Source of the DNA: Pelomonas sp. BJYL3
GTDB lineage: Bacteria; Pseudomonadota; Gammaproteobacteria; Burkholderiales; Burkholderiaceae_C
Length of the DNA stretch: 64,000 bases
Assembly (NCBI RefSeq): GCF_027257975.1
Contig: NZ_JANZKX010000004.1
Location: 62,001 to 126,000, forward strand
Direction: 5' to 3'
Below are positions 17,156 to 25,067 of this stretch, piece after piece. Position 1 is the first letter of the stretch. The number at the start of each line of letters is the position of its first letter. The position numbers and the translations under genes were made by a program. A model generated the notes under the pieces. The model did not search any database. It was not told the origin of the DNA and saw only the letters and a program-made list of their open reading frames with translations.

Positions 17156-19276
17156 TCAGAAGGCTGCCGTGCTGTCCGCCGGCCCGTTGCTCACCTGGCG
17201 CGCCAGCTCCAGCACCTGCCCCTCGCGCACCTGCACCACGCGCTGGGCGCCTGCGATGGTCTCGGGCCGGTGGGCGATGACCAGGCGCGTCAGCTTCATC
17301 TGCGCCAGCGCCGCCGTGACGGCACGCTCATTGGCGATGTCCAGGTGGCTGGTCGCCTCGTCCAGGGCCAGCACGCGGGGCTGCTTGTAGAGGGCGCGGG
17401 CCAGCAGGAGGCGCTGCTTCTGGCCGCCGGACAGGCCCGAGCCGAGGTCGCCCACCAGGGTCTGATAGCCCATGGGCATGCGGCGGATGTCCTCGTGCAG
17501 CTGGGCCAGGGCCGCGCAATGCTCGATGCGCTCACGGTCCGGATGGCTGTCGAAGAAGCTGATGTTGTCGGCCAGGCTGCCCGTCAGGAGGGCGTCCTCC
17601 TGCATGACGGTGCCGATCTGGCGGCGGAAGTTGCGCACGCCCAGGTGGCGCACCGGCACGCCGCCGTAGAGCACCTCGCCCTCGGTGGGCGGCAGCAGGC
17701 CCAGCAGGATCTTCAGCAGCGTGGTCTTGCCCGCGCCGCTGGGGCCGGTGACGGCCACGTTCTCGCCGGCCTCCACCTTGAAGCTGGCGTCCTTGAGGAT
17801 CCAGGGCTCGCCCTCGGCATAGCGGAAGGAAACGTTCCTCAGCTCCAGCGAGGGCGCCAGGTGGTCCAGCTCGCTGTGCGGGACATCGTCCTGCTCCGGC
17901 GCTTCCAGGACGATGTCGGCCAGGCGTTCGCCATGCAGGGACAGCATGCGCAGCTCCACGCCGTAGTCGATCAGCTTGCCCACGCGGCTGGTGAACTGGC
18001 TCTTGTAGCTGACGAAGGCGAAGAGCATGCCCACCGTCAGCGCGACCGCGTGGTTCTGCTGGCCTTGCAGGATGGTGCGGGCGCCCAGCCACAGCACCGC
18101 CAGGTTTTCCAGGCCGAAGATCAGCGTGTTGGCGGTCTGGAAGGCCATGCTCATCTTGGCCGTGCGCACGTCGCGGTTCTGCACGTCGACGATGAGGTTC
18201 TGCCAGCGCGCGCGGCGCTCGTCCTCGCGGCCATAGAGCTTCAGCGGCGTGATGGCGCGCAGGGTCTCCAGGAAGTGCGTGTTCTCCTTGGCGGCGATGA
18301 TCAGGCGTTCGGCGGAGGCGTCACGGAAGGGCCGGTAGGCCACCCAGCGCAGGGCGCCGTAGGCCGCCACCGCGCCCAGCACGATGGCGGTCAGCGGCAC
18401 GGAATAGAGCAGCATCATGGCCAGCGCGATCAGGGCCATCAGCCCATCCAGCACGGCTTCGATGGCCGCGGTGGTGAGGCTGCGCTGGATCGCGTTGACG
18501 GCGCCGAAGCGCGAGGTGATGTCGCCCAGGTGGCGCTTCTCGAAGAAGGCGGTAGGCAGGCGGATCAGGTGGGCGAAGACATTGGACTGCCACTGCAGCG
18601 CCAGGGTCTGGCTCAGCAGCACCACCATCCAGGAGCGGCCCAGGGACAGCGCCGTCTGGATCAGCAGCAGCAGGCCGAAGCCCAGCACCAGCACGCCCAG
18701 CAGCTCTGCGTCTCCGCTGCTGAGCACCTCGTCCACCACCAGCTGGTTGAACAGCGGCGCGACGACGGCAAAGGCCTCCAGCACCACCGCCACCGCCAGG
18801 ATCTGCAGCAGCGAGCGCTTGAGGCCGCTGACCTTGCCCGTGAGCGATCCCAGCGAGAGGCGGGGCGCCTGCTTCGCGGGCTTGAAGTCGGCATTGGGCG
18901 TCAGCTCCAGGGCCACGCCGGTGAAGTGGCTGGACATCTCCGCCAGGCTCAGGCGGCGCTCGCCGATGGCCGGGTCCAGCACCACGCAAGACCTGGCACC
19001 GACCTTCTTGAGCACCACGAAATGGTTGAGGTCCCAGTGCAGGACGCAGGGCAGGCTCAGCTGGCCCAGGTGTTCCATCTCCAGCTTGAGCGGGCGCGCC
19101 GAGAAGCCCAGGGCCCCGGCATGGCTGATGAGGCTGGCCAGCTTGGCGCCCTTCAGCGAGATGGGGAAGCGCCGGCGCAGCTCGCCCAGGTCCTGGCCCA
19201 GGCCATGATGGCTCGCGACCATGGCCAGGCAGGCCAGGCCGCATTCAGCGGCTTCGGATTGCAGGAAGAGTTTCAT
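17156..19276 (-). CDS. C39-peptidase-containing ABC transporter of a type I export system
   Basis: A 706-residue inner-membrane exporter. The N-terminal C39 domain has the catalytic Cys12 in QSEAAECGLACLAMVASHHG, the His region LHWDLNHFVVL and VLDPAIG for Asp. The transmembrane domain spans about 160-440, and the nucleotide-binding domain has Walker A GPSGAGKTT (511-519), LSGGQKQR and LALDEATSHLD. Such proteins cut double-glycine leaders and export peptides such as bacteriocins or large adhesins. The start overlaps the end of the HlyD gene (ATGA). No leader peptide or outer-membrane TolC-like partner is in the window. Confidence 0.9.
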   Translation of the reverse strand: MKLFLQSEAAECGLACLAMVASHHGLGQDLGELRRRFPISLKGAKLASLISHAGALGFSARPLKLEMEHLGQLSLPCVLHWDLNHFVVLKKVGARSCVVLDPAIGERRLSLAEMSSHFTGVALELTPNADFKPAKQAPRLSLGSLTGKVSGLKRSLLQILAVAVVLEAFAVVAPLFNQLVVDEVLSSGDAELLGVLVLGFGLLLLIQTALSLGRSWMVVLLSQTLALQWQSNVFAHLIRLPTAFFEKRHLGDITSRFGAVNAIQRSLTTAAIEAVLDGLMALIALAMMLLYSVPLTAIVLGAVAAYGALRWVAYRPFRDASAERLIIAAKENTHFLETLRAITPLKLYGREDERRARWQNLIVDVQNRDVRTAKMSMAFQTANTLIFGLENLAVLWLGARTILQGQQNHAVALTVGMLFAFVSYKSQFTSRVGKLIDYGVELRMLSLHGERLADIVLEAPEQDDVPHSELDHLAPSLELRNVSFRYAEGEPWILKDASFKVEAGENVAVTGPSGAGKTTLLKILLGLLPPTEGEVLYGGVPVRHLGVRNFRRQIGTVMQEDALLTGSLADNISFFDSHPDRERIEHCAALAQLHEDIRRMPMGYQTLVGDLGSGLSGGQKQRLLLARALYKQPRVLALDEATSHLDIANERAVTAALAQMKLTRLVIAHRPETIAGAQRVVQVREGQVLELARQVSNGPADSTAAF

Positions 19277-20619
19277 CGCGGGGCCCCGGCTTTCTGCGGC
19301 GCGGGGCTGCCGTCCTCAGGCGTGTTCACGAAAGGCGCCAGGCCGGACACGGCCAGGACGGGCTCCATCACCCATTCCCAGACCTTCTGACGCTGCTGCA
19401 GCACGTCGGCGTCCAGGCTCATGCCCGGCTTCAGCGGCAGGGTCGCGCCATAGGCCTGCACGTCCTGGCGGTCCAGGGCCACGCGGATGCGGTACAGCGG
19501 CTCGCCCGACTGGCCCGCGGCCTGCAGCGCCTGGCTCTGCCCGGTGGGCAGCTCCTGCGCCGACAGCGGCGCCTGGCTGACCGCCACCACGCGGCCGCGC
19601 GCCATGCCGAACTTCTGGTAGGGGTAGGCGGCATAGCGCAGCCACACCTGCTGGCCCGGCTGGACGAAGCCGCTGGTGCGGCTGGGCGCGAAGAGCTGGG
19701 CCTCCAGCGCCTGGTCGCCCCGACCCTCGCCGGCCTGGGGCACCAGGCTCAGCAAGGCCTGACCCTCCAGGACCGACTGCCCCGCATGCAGGGACAGCGT
19801 GGCCACGCGCCCGGCCTGGGGGGCCTGCACCAGCGCGGCGCCGCGGGCCTCGTTCTCATTGGCTTCCTGCGAGAGGCTGGCGAGGTTGCGGTCGACCAGG
19901 GCCAGCGCGCTGCGCAGGCTGGTCTCGTTGGCGGTGAGGTCGGCGCGCACGGCCTGGGCATCGCGCTGCAGCGCCTGGAGATTGCGCTCGGCGCTGCGCT
20001 CGCGCATCTGCAGATCCAGCAGCTCTTCCTGCTTCTGCTGGACCTGGGCGGCCGAGACATAGCCGCTGCGCGCCAGCTCGTTGAAGCGATCGACGCTCTT
20101 CTGCGCCAGCTGGGCGCGCTGGCGGCTGGAGTCCAGCTCGCCCTGGGCCTGGCGCTCCTCGGACTGCAGGCTGCGCAGGCGGTCGTTGAGCGCATCGGCG
20201 CGCTGGCGGGCCTGCTGCTGCTGCAGGAGGCGCTCGGTGTCCAGGCTCTGACGGCGCTGGGCCAGGGCCTGGGCGTTGAGCAGGGCCACATCGCCCTGCG
20301 CCAGGCGGCGCTCGGTGCGGATCTTCAGCAGGGGCTGACCGGCCTGGACCTCGTCCCCCTCCTTCACCAGCAGCTCGGCCACGGTGCCGGCCTGCGGCGC
20401 GGTGACGCCGATCAGCCCGCCCGTGGGCAGCAGCACACCGGAGACACGCGCCTTGCGGCTGATCTCGCCCAGCAGCGCAAAGGCCAGCAATCCGGCCAGC
20501 AGGGCCAGGGCGATGCCCGTCAGCCAGGCAAAGCTGGGCGGGCGGCCGATGCGTATGGAGCCCAGCCACTGGGTGGACTGGGCTTGCACCACTTCGGTTC
20601 TGAACAGGGTCTCCCTCAT
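19273..20619 (-). CDS. HlyD-family membrane fusion protein
   Basis: A 448-residue adaptor for the ABC exporter that follows it. One N-terminal membrane helix (FAWLTGIALALLAGLLAFAL) is followed by a lipoyl-like half domain (VTAPQAGTVAELLVKEGDEV), a long Gln/Arg/Ala-rich coiled coil (about 120-270), the second half (APQAGRVATLSLHAGQSVL) and a beta-barrel. The N-terminus MRETLFRTEVVQAQSTQWLG is typical for bacteriocin-type adaptors, hence the start at 20619 rather than an in-frame ATG at 20679. Bridges the inner-membrane ABC protein to an outer-membrane channel encoded elsewhere. Confidence 0.88.
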   Translation of the reverse strand: MRETLFRTEVVQAQSTQWLGSIRIGRPPSFAWLTGIALALLAGLLAFALLGEISRKARVSGVLLPTGGLIGVTAPQAGTVAELLVKEGDEVQAGQPLLKIRTERRLAQGDVALLNAQALAQRRQSLDTERLLQQQQARQRADALNDRLRSLQSEERQAQGELDSSRQRAQLAQKSVDRFNELARSGYVSAAQVQQKQEELLDLQMRERSAERNLQALQRDAQAVRADLTANETSLRSALALVDRNLASLSQEANENEARGAALVQAPQAGRVATLSLHAGQSVLEGQALLSLVPQAGEGRGDQALEAQLFAPSRTSGFVQPGQQVWLRYAAYPYQKFGMARGRVVAVSQAPLSAQELPTGQSQALQAAGQSGEPLYRIRVALDRQDVQAYGATLPLKPGMSLDADVLQQRQKVWEWVMEPVLAVSGLAPFVNTPEDGSPAPQKAGAPR

Positions 20620-20875
20620 CCGGCTCACGCTCGTTCTTTGGAATGGAATCTGGCCGCCGGCCAGGCGCAACATCATCAATGCGGCCGGGCCGCTTGCCTA
20701 GAGAGACTTTGCCACTCTCCATGACCATGGCGATGAATCCAGCCGGCGCTCATGGGGTCAGGGCGGTGTTCGAGGTGCACGCCCACAGGGACGGGTGCGC
20801 GACAAGGGCCTGGCCGGATGCGTCATCCATGAAGCCCTGCGATGCAGCCTGCCAAACGCCCGCCTGCAATGTGGC
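20620..20875. other. Spacer upstream of the export operon
   Basis: Expected to carry the promoter of the HlyD/ABC operon. I looked on the minus strand for a double-glycine leader peptide and found only a 26-codon frame (MDDASGQALVAHPSLWACTS...) with no GG leader. No substrate gene can be supported. Confidence 0.4.
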
Positions 20876-20911
20876 AAAAATAAAAGGCCCGACCCATCAC
20901 GGGCCGGGCCT
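20876..20911 (-). terminator. Strong rho-independent terminator, minus strand
   Basis: A perfect 7-bp outer stem (AGGCCCG 20885-20891 with CGGGCCT 20905-20911) extends inward by four more pairs including one G-U. On the minus strand it is followed by TTTTATTTTT. It ends a transcript coming from the right. Confidence 0.8.
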
Positions 20912-21045
20912 CTCCAGTTTCTCCCCGAGCAGTGCCTGATGCACCGCGCGATCCTCGTTGCTTTCTCTTCAGCTGGTGCGTCGCCTCTGTGCCGAAACGT
21001 CCGCCGTTGTTCGAGTAGCGGCAGGTTATCCCAGTTTCACGGGAC
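20876..21045 (-). ncRNA. Candidate small RNA, about 170 nt, unnamed
   Basis: A strong minus-strand terminator sits here with no protein gene in front of it. Reading leftward from about 21045 no frame has a start codon followed by a credible coding run. Several local stems are possible, for example GTCCC/GGGAT near the 5' end. An AT-rich stretch (GATAAATAT, 21055-21063) is a possible -10 region. The 5' end is a guess. It matches no RNA family I recognise (not SRP, tmRNA, RNase P or an obvious 6S). Confidence 0.35.
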
Positions 21046-21048
21046 AGC

Positions 21049-21070
21049 CACCTGACATATTTATCAGGTG
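21049..21070. promoter_or_regulatory. Lux-box-like palindrome
   Basis: CACCTGA and TCAGGTG flank the AT-rich centre CATATTTA. The 20-bp core has the ACCTG-N10-CAGGT plan of lux boxes bound by LuxR-type quorum regulators. It overlaps the AT-rich possible promoter of the candidate small RNA. A dyad of this size can occur by chance in 64 kb, so this is suggestive only. Confidence 0.35.
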
Positions 21071-21425
21071 CTGAAAGTCATGCGCGCCGCGATCCGCCGG
21101 CCCGACGAGCGCCGGACGGCCCGCTTTGAGCCGCAGCACAAGCCTTCGGACTCCGGGTTTTTCCCTCTATTGCGATTGCGCGATCAAGACATTTCTCCAT
21201 TGAACCAGAAGTCACCATCTTCATGCCAGACAAGGCCTTGACTGCGCAAACTTAGAAAAGACACACCCCCCCTCTTTCCCTACACTCCCTCCCCGGCCCA
21301 TACTGCAGCCACCCCCCGGAAGGTCCGGCGGCCACAAGCCGCCTGCACATGCACCTCCTGATGCGAGGTGATGCCGGACCTGGTCCACCCTCTCTTCGGC
21401 ACCCCCCTCTCGGAGTACCCCTCGC
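21071..21425 (+). other. Long leader before the indolepyruvate oxidoreductase gene
   Basis: About 355 bases without a gene. It is less GC-rich than its surroundings around 21145-21270, as expected for a promoter region. There is a pyrimidine-rich run (21265-21295) and a TTGCGATTGCGCGATCAA near-palindrome at 21170-21187. No clear ribosome-binding site precedes the ATG at 21426. Confidence 0.4.
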
Positions 21426-24400
21426 ATGAATGCACCGCTGCCCGAACACATCCTGCGCGCGCTGGAAAAGGTCACCCTGGACGACAAGTACGCGCTCGAC
21501 CGCGGTCGTGCCTTCATGAGCGGCGTGCAGGCCCTGGTGCGCCTGCCCATGCTGCAACGCACGCGGGACGCGATGAACGGGCTGAACACCGCCGGCTTCG
21601 TCTCGGGCTACCGTGGCTCGCCGCTGGGCGGCTATGACCAGGCCCTGATGGCCGCCAAGAAGCACCTGGCCAAGCAGAACATCGTGTTCCAGCCGGGCGT
21701 CAATGAGGAGCTGGGCGCCACCGCCGTGTGGGGCACGCAGCAGCTGGACCTGTTCAAGGAGAAGGCGAAGTTCGACGGCGTCTTCGGCCTCTGGTACGGC
21801 AAGGGCCCGGGCGTGGACCGCTGCATCGACGTCTTCAAGCACGCCAACATGGCCGGCACCTCCAAGCACGGCGGCGTGATCGCCATCGCGGGTGACGACC
21901 ACATCTCCAAGAGTTCCACCGCCGCCCACCAGAGCGACCACGTCTTCAAGGCCGCGGGCTTCCCGGTGTTCTTCCCGTCCAGCGTGCAGGACATCCTGGA
22001 CATGGGCCTGCATGCCATCGCCATGAGCCGCTTCTCGGGCCTGTGGTCCGGCATGAAGACCATCCAGGAGATCGTGGAGTCGGGCGCCAGCGTCAGCGTG
22101 GACCCGGACCGCGTCAACATCATCACGCCGGACGACTTCCCCATGCCGGCCGGCGGCCTGCACATCCGCTGGCCCGATCCGCCCCTGGACCAGGAAGCGC
22201 GGATGATGGACCACAAGTGGTACGCCGCCCTGGCCTATGTGCGCGCCAACAAGCTCAACTACAACGTCATCGCCACGCCCAACGACCGCCTGGGCCTGAT
22301 CGCCTCCGGCAAGGCCTGGAACGACACCCGCCAGGCCCTGCACGACCTGGGCCTCGATGACGACACCTGCCGCCGCCTTGGCATCCGCCTGCACAAGGTC
22401 AACGTGGTGTGGCCGCTGGAGGCCAACATCACCCGCGACTTCGCGACCGGCCTGCAGGAGATCCTGGTCATTGAAGAGAAGCGCCAGGTCATCGAGTACC
22501 AGATCAAGGAACAGCTCTACAACTGGCGCGCCGACGTGCGCCCGCACGTGCTGGGCAAGTTCGACGACGACGCCGAAGGCGGCATGGGTGGCGAATGGGG
22601 CCTGCCCAATCCGAGCAAGAACTGGCTGCTGCGCCCGCAGGCCGACCTGACCCCGGCCATCATCGCCCGCGCCATTGCCAAGCGGCTGAAGAAGCTGGGC
22701 GTGGATGCCGACATCGCCGCCCGCCTGGACGCGCGCGTGGCCGTCATCGACGCCAAGGAGAACGCGCTCAAGGCTGAGGAGAAGGCCGCCGGCGGCGCCG
22801 ACCGCACGCCCTGGTTCTGCTCCGGCTGCCCGCACAACACCTCCACCCGCGTGCCCGAAGGCTCGCGCGCCGTGGGCGGCATCGGCTGCCACTACATGGT
22901 CACCTGGATGCCGGGCCGCAACACCGCCACCTTCACCCAGATGGGCGGCGAGGGCGTGCCCTGGACCGGCCAGCAGTGGTTCACCGACGAGAAGCACATC
23001 TTCTCGAACCTGGGCGACGGCACCTACTTCCACTCGGGCATCCTGGCCATCCGCCAGAGCATCGCCTCGGGCGTGAACATCACCTACAAGATCCTCTACA
23101 ACGACGCCGTCGCCATGACGGGCGGCCAGCAGGTCGGTGAGCGCGCCGAGGGCCACACGGTGCTGCAGATCATGCAGAGCCTGATCTCGGAAGGCGTGAA
23201 GAAGCTGGTGATCGTCACCGACGAGCCCGAGAAGTACAACGGCGTGGCGCTGCTGGCCGGCGTCACCGTGCACCACCGCGACGAGCTGGACCGCATCCAG
23301 CGCGAGTTCCGCGAGATCGCCGGCACCACGGCCATCATCTACGACCAGACCTGCGCCACCGAGAAGCGCCGCCGCCGCAAGCGCGGCAAGCTGATCGACC
23401 CGGCCAAGCGCACGGTGATCAACGAGCTGGTCTGCGAGGGCTGCGGCGACTGCTCCATCCAGTCCAACTGCCTCTCGATCGAGCCGCTGGAAACTGATTT
23501 CGGCCGCAAGCGCCAGATCAACCAGAACACCTGCAACAAGGACTTCAGCTGCGTGAAGGGCTTCTGCCCCAGCTTCGTCACCATCGAGGGCGGCGAGCTG
23601 AAGAAGCCCAAGAAGGACAAGCGCATCTCGCCCTTCGACGCCAAGCTGGGCGCCCTGCCCGAGCCCGTCATCCCCAACGCCACCGAGGCCTGGGGCATCG
23701 TGGTGGCCGGCGTGGGTGGCACGGGCGTGATCACCATCGGCCAGCTGCTGGGCATGGCCGCCCATCTGGAAGGCAAGGGCGTCATCACGCAGGACGCCGC
23801 GGGCCTGGCCCAGAAGGGCGGCGCGACCTGGAGCCACATCCAGATCGCCAACAAGGCGGAAGACATCCACTGCACCAAGGTCGGCACGGCCGAGGCCCAG
23901 CTGGTGATCGCCTGCGATTCCATCGTGGCCGCCAACAAGACCACGCTGGCCGTGATGCGTGAAGGCCGCACCTTCGTCGCGCTGAACACGCATGGCTCGC
24001 CCACCGCGACCCTCGTGAACAACGCCGACTGGTCCTTCCCCGGCGCCTCCTGCGAAGCCGCCGTGGCCAAGGCCGTGGGCGCCGAGCACTTCCGCGCCTT
24101 CGACGCGGAAGACGTGGCCGTCAAGCTGCTGGGCGACTCGCTCTACACCAACCCGCTGATGCTGGGCTACGCCTGGCAGCAGGGCCGGGTGCCCCTCAGC
24201 TACGCCGCGCTGATGCGCGCGATCGAGCTCAACGGCGTGCAGATCGACAACAACAAGGCCGCCTTCGAATGGGGCCGCCGCTGCGCCCATGACCTGGCCG
24301 CCGTGCAGTCCCTGTTCGCCGCCCAGCAGGTCATCAACATCGTCAAGCGCGACAGCCTGGACGAGATGATCACCAAGCGCGTGGCCTTCCTCACGGACTA

Positions 24401-24983
24401 CCAGAACGCCGCCTACGCCGCGCAGTACCAGGCCTTCGTCGAGAAGGTCCGTGCGGCGGAAAAGCCGCTGAGCAGCACGCGCCTGTCCGAGGCCGTGGCC
24501 CGCTATCTGTTCAAGCTGATGGCCTACAAGGACGAGTACGAGGTCGCCCGCCTGCACAGCGACAAGAAGTTCGTCGAGAAGATCGCCTCGCAGTTCGAGG
24601 GCGACTACAAGATCGTCCACCACCTGGCCCCGCCCCTGCTGGCCAAGAAGAACGAGAAGGGCGAGCTGGTCAAGCAGCAGATGGGCGGCTGGATCCGCCC
24701 GGCCTTCGGCGTGCTGGCCAAGCTCAAGGGCCTGCGCGGCACGGCACTGGACATCTTCGGCTACACCGCCGAACGCAAGATGGAGCGCCAGCTGATCCAG
24801 GACTACCGCGCCAGCATCGAGCAGATCCTGGCCAAGGGCCTGACGGCCGAGCGCCTCGCCCTGGCCTCGGACATCGCGCGCATCCCGGAAGAGATCCGCG
24901 GCTACGGCCACGTGAAGGAGCGCCATGTGCATGCCGCCCGCGCCAAGTGGGACGGCCTGATGAAGCAGTGGCAGGCGGCCTGA
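21426..24983 (+). CDS. Indolepyruvate ferredoxin oxidoreductase, single-chain alpha-gamma form
   Basis: An 1185-residue enzyme that oxidatively decarboxylates aryl-pyruvates (from transamination of aromatic amino acids) to aryl-CoA with ferredoxin as acceptor. N-terminal pyrimidine-binding part: VSGYRGSPLGGYDQAL and FQPGVNEELGATAVWGTQQL. TPP-binding part: WFCSGCPHNTSTRVPEGSRA, GGIGCHYMV and LGDGTYFHSG near residue 529. A Cys cluster at about 668-720 (ELVCEGCGDCSIQSNC, NKDFSCVKGFCPSF) should ligate Fe-S. The gamma domain starts near 757 (VVAGVGGTGVITIGQLLGMA). In archaea these parts are two subunits; the fused form is typical of proteobacteria. Ends with a terminator shared with the next gene. 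Confidence 0.95.
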   Translation: MNAPLPEHILRALEKVTLDDKYALDRGRAFMSGVQALVRLPMLQRTRDAMNGLNTAGFVSGYRGSPLGGYDQALMAAKKHLAKQNIVFQPGVNEELGATAVWGTQQLDLFKEKAKFDGVFGLWYGKGPGVDRCIDVFKHANMAGTSKHGGVIAIAGDDHISKSSTAAHQSDHVFKAAGFPVFFPSSVQDILDMGLHAIAMSRFSGLWSGMKTIQEIVESGASVSVDPDRVNIITPDDFPMPAGGLHIRWPDPPLDQEARMMDHKWYAALAYVRANKLNYNVIATPNDRLGLIASGKAWNDTRQALHDLGLDDDTCRRLGIRLHKVNVVWPLEANITRDFATGLQEILVIEEKRQVIEYQIKEQLYNWRADVRPHVLGKFDDDAEGGMGGEWGLPNPSKNWLLRPQADLTPAIIARAIAKRLKKLGVDADIAARLDARVAVIDAKENALKAEEKAAGGADRTPWFCSGCPHNTSTRVPEGSRAVGGIGCHYMVTWMPGRNTATFTQMGGEGVPWTGQQWFTDEKHIFSNLGDGTYFHSGILAIRQSIASGVNITYKILYNDAVAMTGGQQVGERAEGHTVLQIMQSLISEGVKKLVIVTDEPEKYNGVALLAGVTVHHRDELDRIQREFREIAGTTAIIYDQTCATEKRRRRKRGKLIDPAKRTVINELVCEGCGDCSIQSNCLSIEPLETDFGRKRQINQNTCNKDFSCVKGFCPSFVTIEGGELKKPKKDKRISPFDAKLGALPEPVIPNATEAWGIVVAGVGGTGVITIGQLLGMAAHLEGKGVITQDAAGLAQKGGATWSHIQIANKAEDIHCTKVGTAEAQLVIACDSIVAANKTTLAVMREGRTFVALNTHGSPTATLVNNADWSFPGASCEAAVAKAVGAEHFRAFDAEDVAVKLLGDSLYTNPLMLGYAWQQGRVPLSYAALMRAIELNGVQIDNNKAAFEWGRRCAHDLAAVQSLFAAQQVINIVKRDSLDEMITKRVAFLTDYQNAAYAAQYQAFVEKVRAAEKPLSSTRLSEAVARYLFKLMAYKDEYEVARLHSDKKFVEKIASQFEGDYKIVHHLAPPLLAKKNEKGELVKQQMGGWIRPAFGVLAKLKGLRGTALDIFGYTAERKMERQLIQDYRASIEQILAKGLTAERLALASDIARIPEEIRGYGHVKERHVHAARAKWDGLMKQWQAA

Positions 24984-25009
24984 TCAACGCCTGATCAAGC
25001 ACCATGAAG

Positions 25010-25047
25010 AAAGCCCGCAGGCCGGAAGGCCTGCGGGCTTTGTCTTT
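25010..25047. terminator. Bidirectional rho-independent terminator
   Basis: A perfect 14-bp stem (AAAGCCCGCAGGCC / GGCCTGCGGGCTTT) with a GGAA loop lies between the converging oxidoreductase and S41 genes. T-rich sequence follows on both strands. Confidence 0.93.
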
Positions 25048-25067
25048 GGGGGCAGGCGCGACGGCGA

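Noticed and set aside
20795-21055. An 86-codon plus frame between the export operon and the oxidoreductase
   Set aside because: It reads through the terminator hairpin, has atypical composition and no leader or domain.
21110-21165. Possible terminator before the GTTTTT run near 21157
   Set aside because: The only complementary arms are short (CCCG/CGGG) and about 35 bases apart; not a credible hairpin.
21252-24932. A 1226-codon minus-strand frame opposite the indolepyruvate oxidoreductase gene
   Set aside because: The plus strand encodes an unmistakable enzyme with every motif; the antisense frame is composition-driven.
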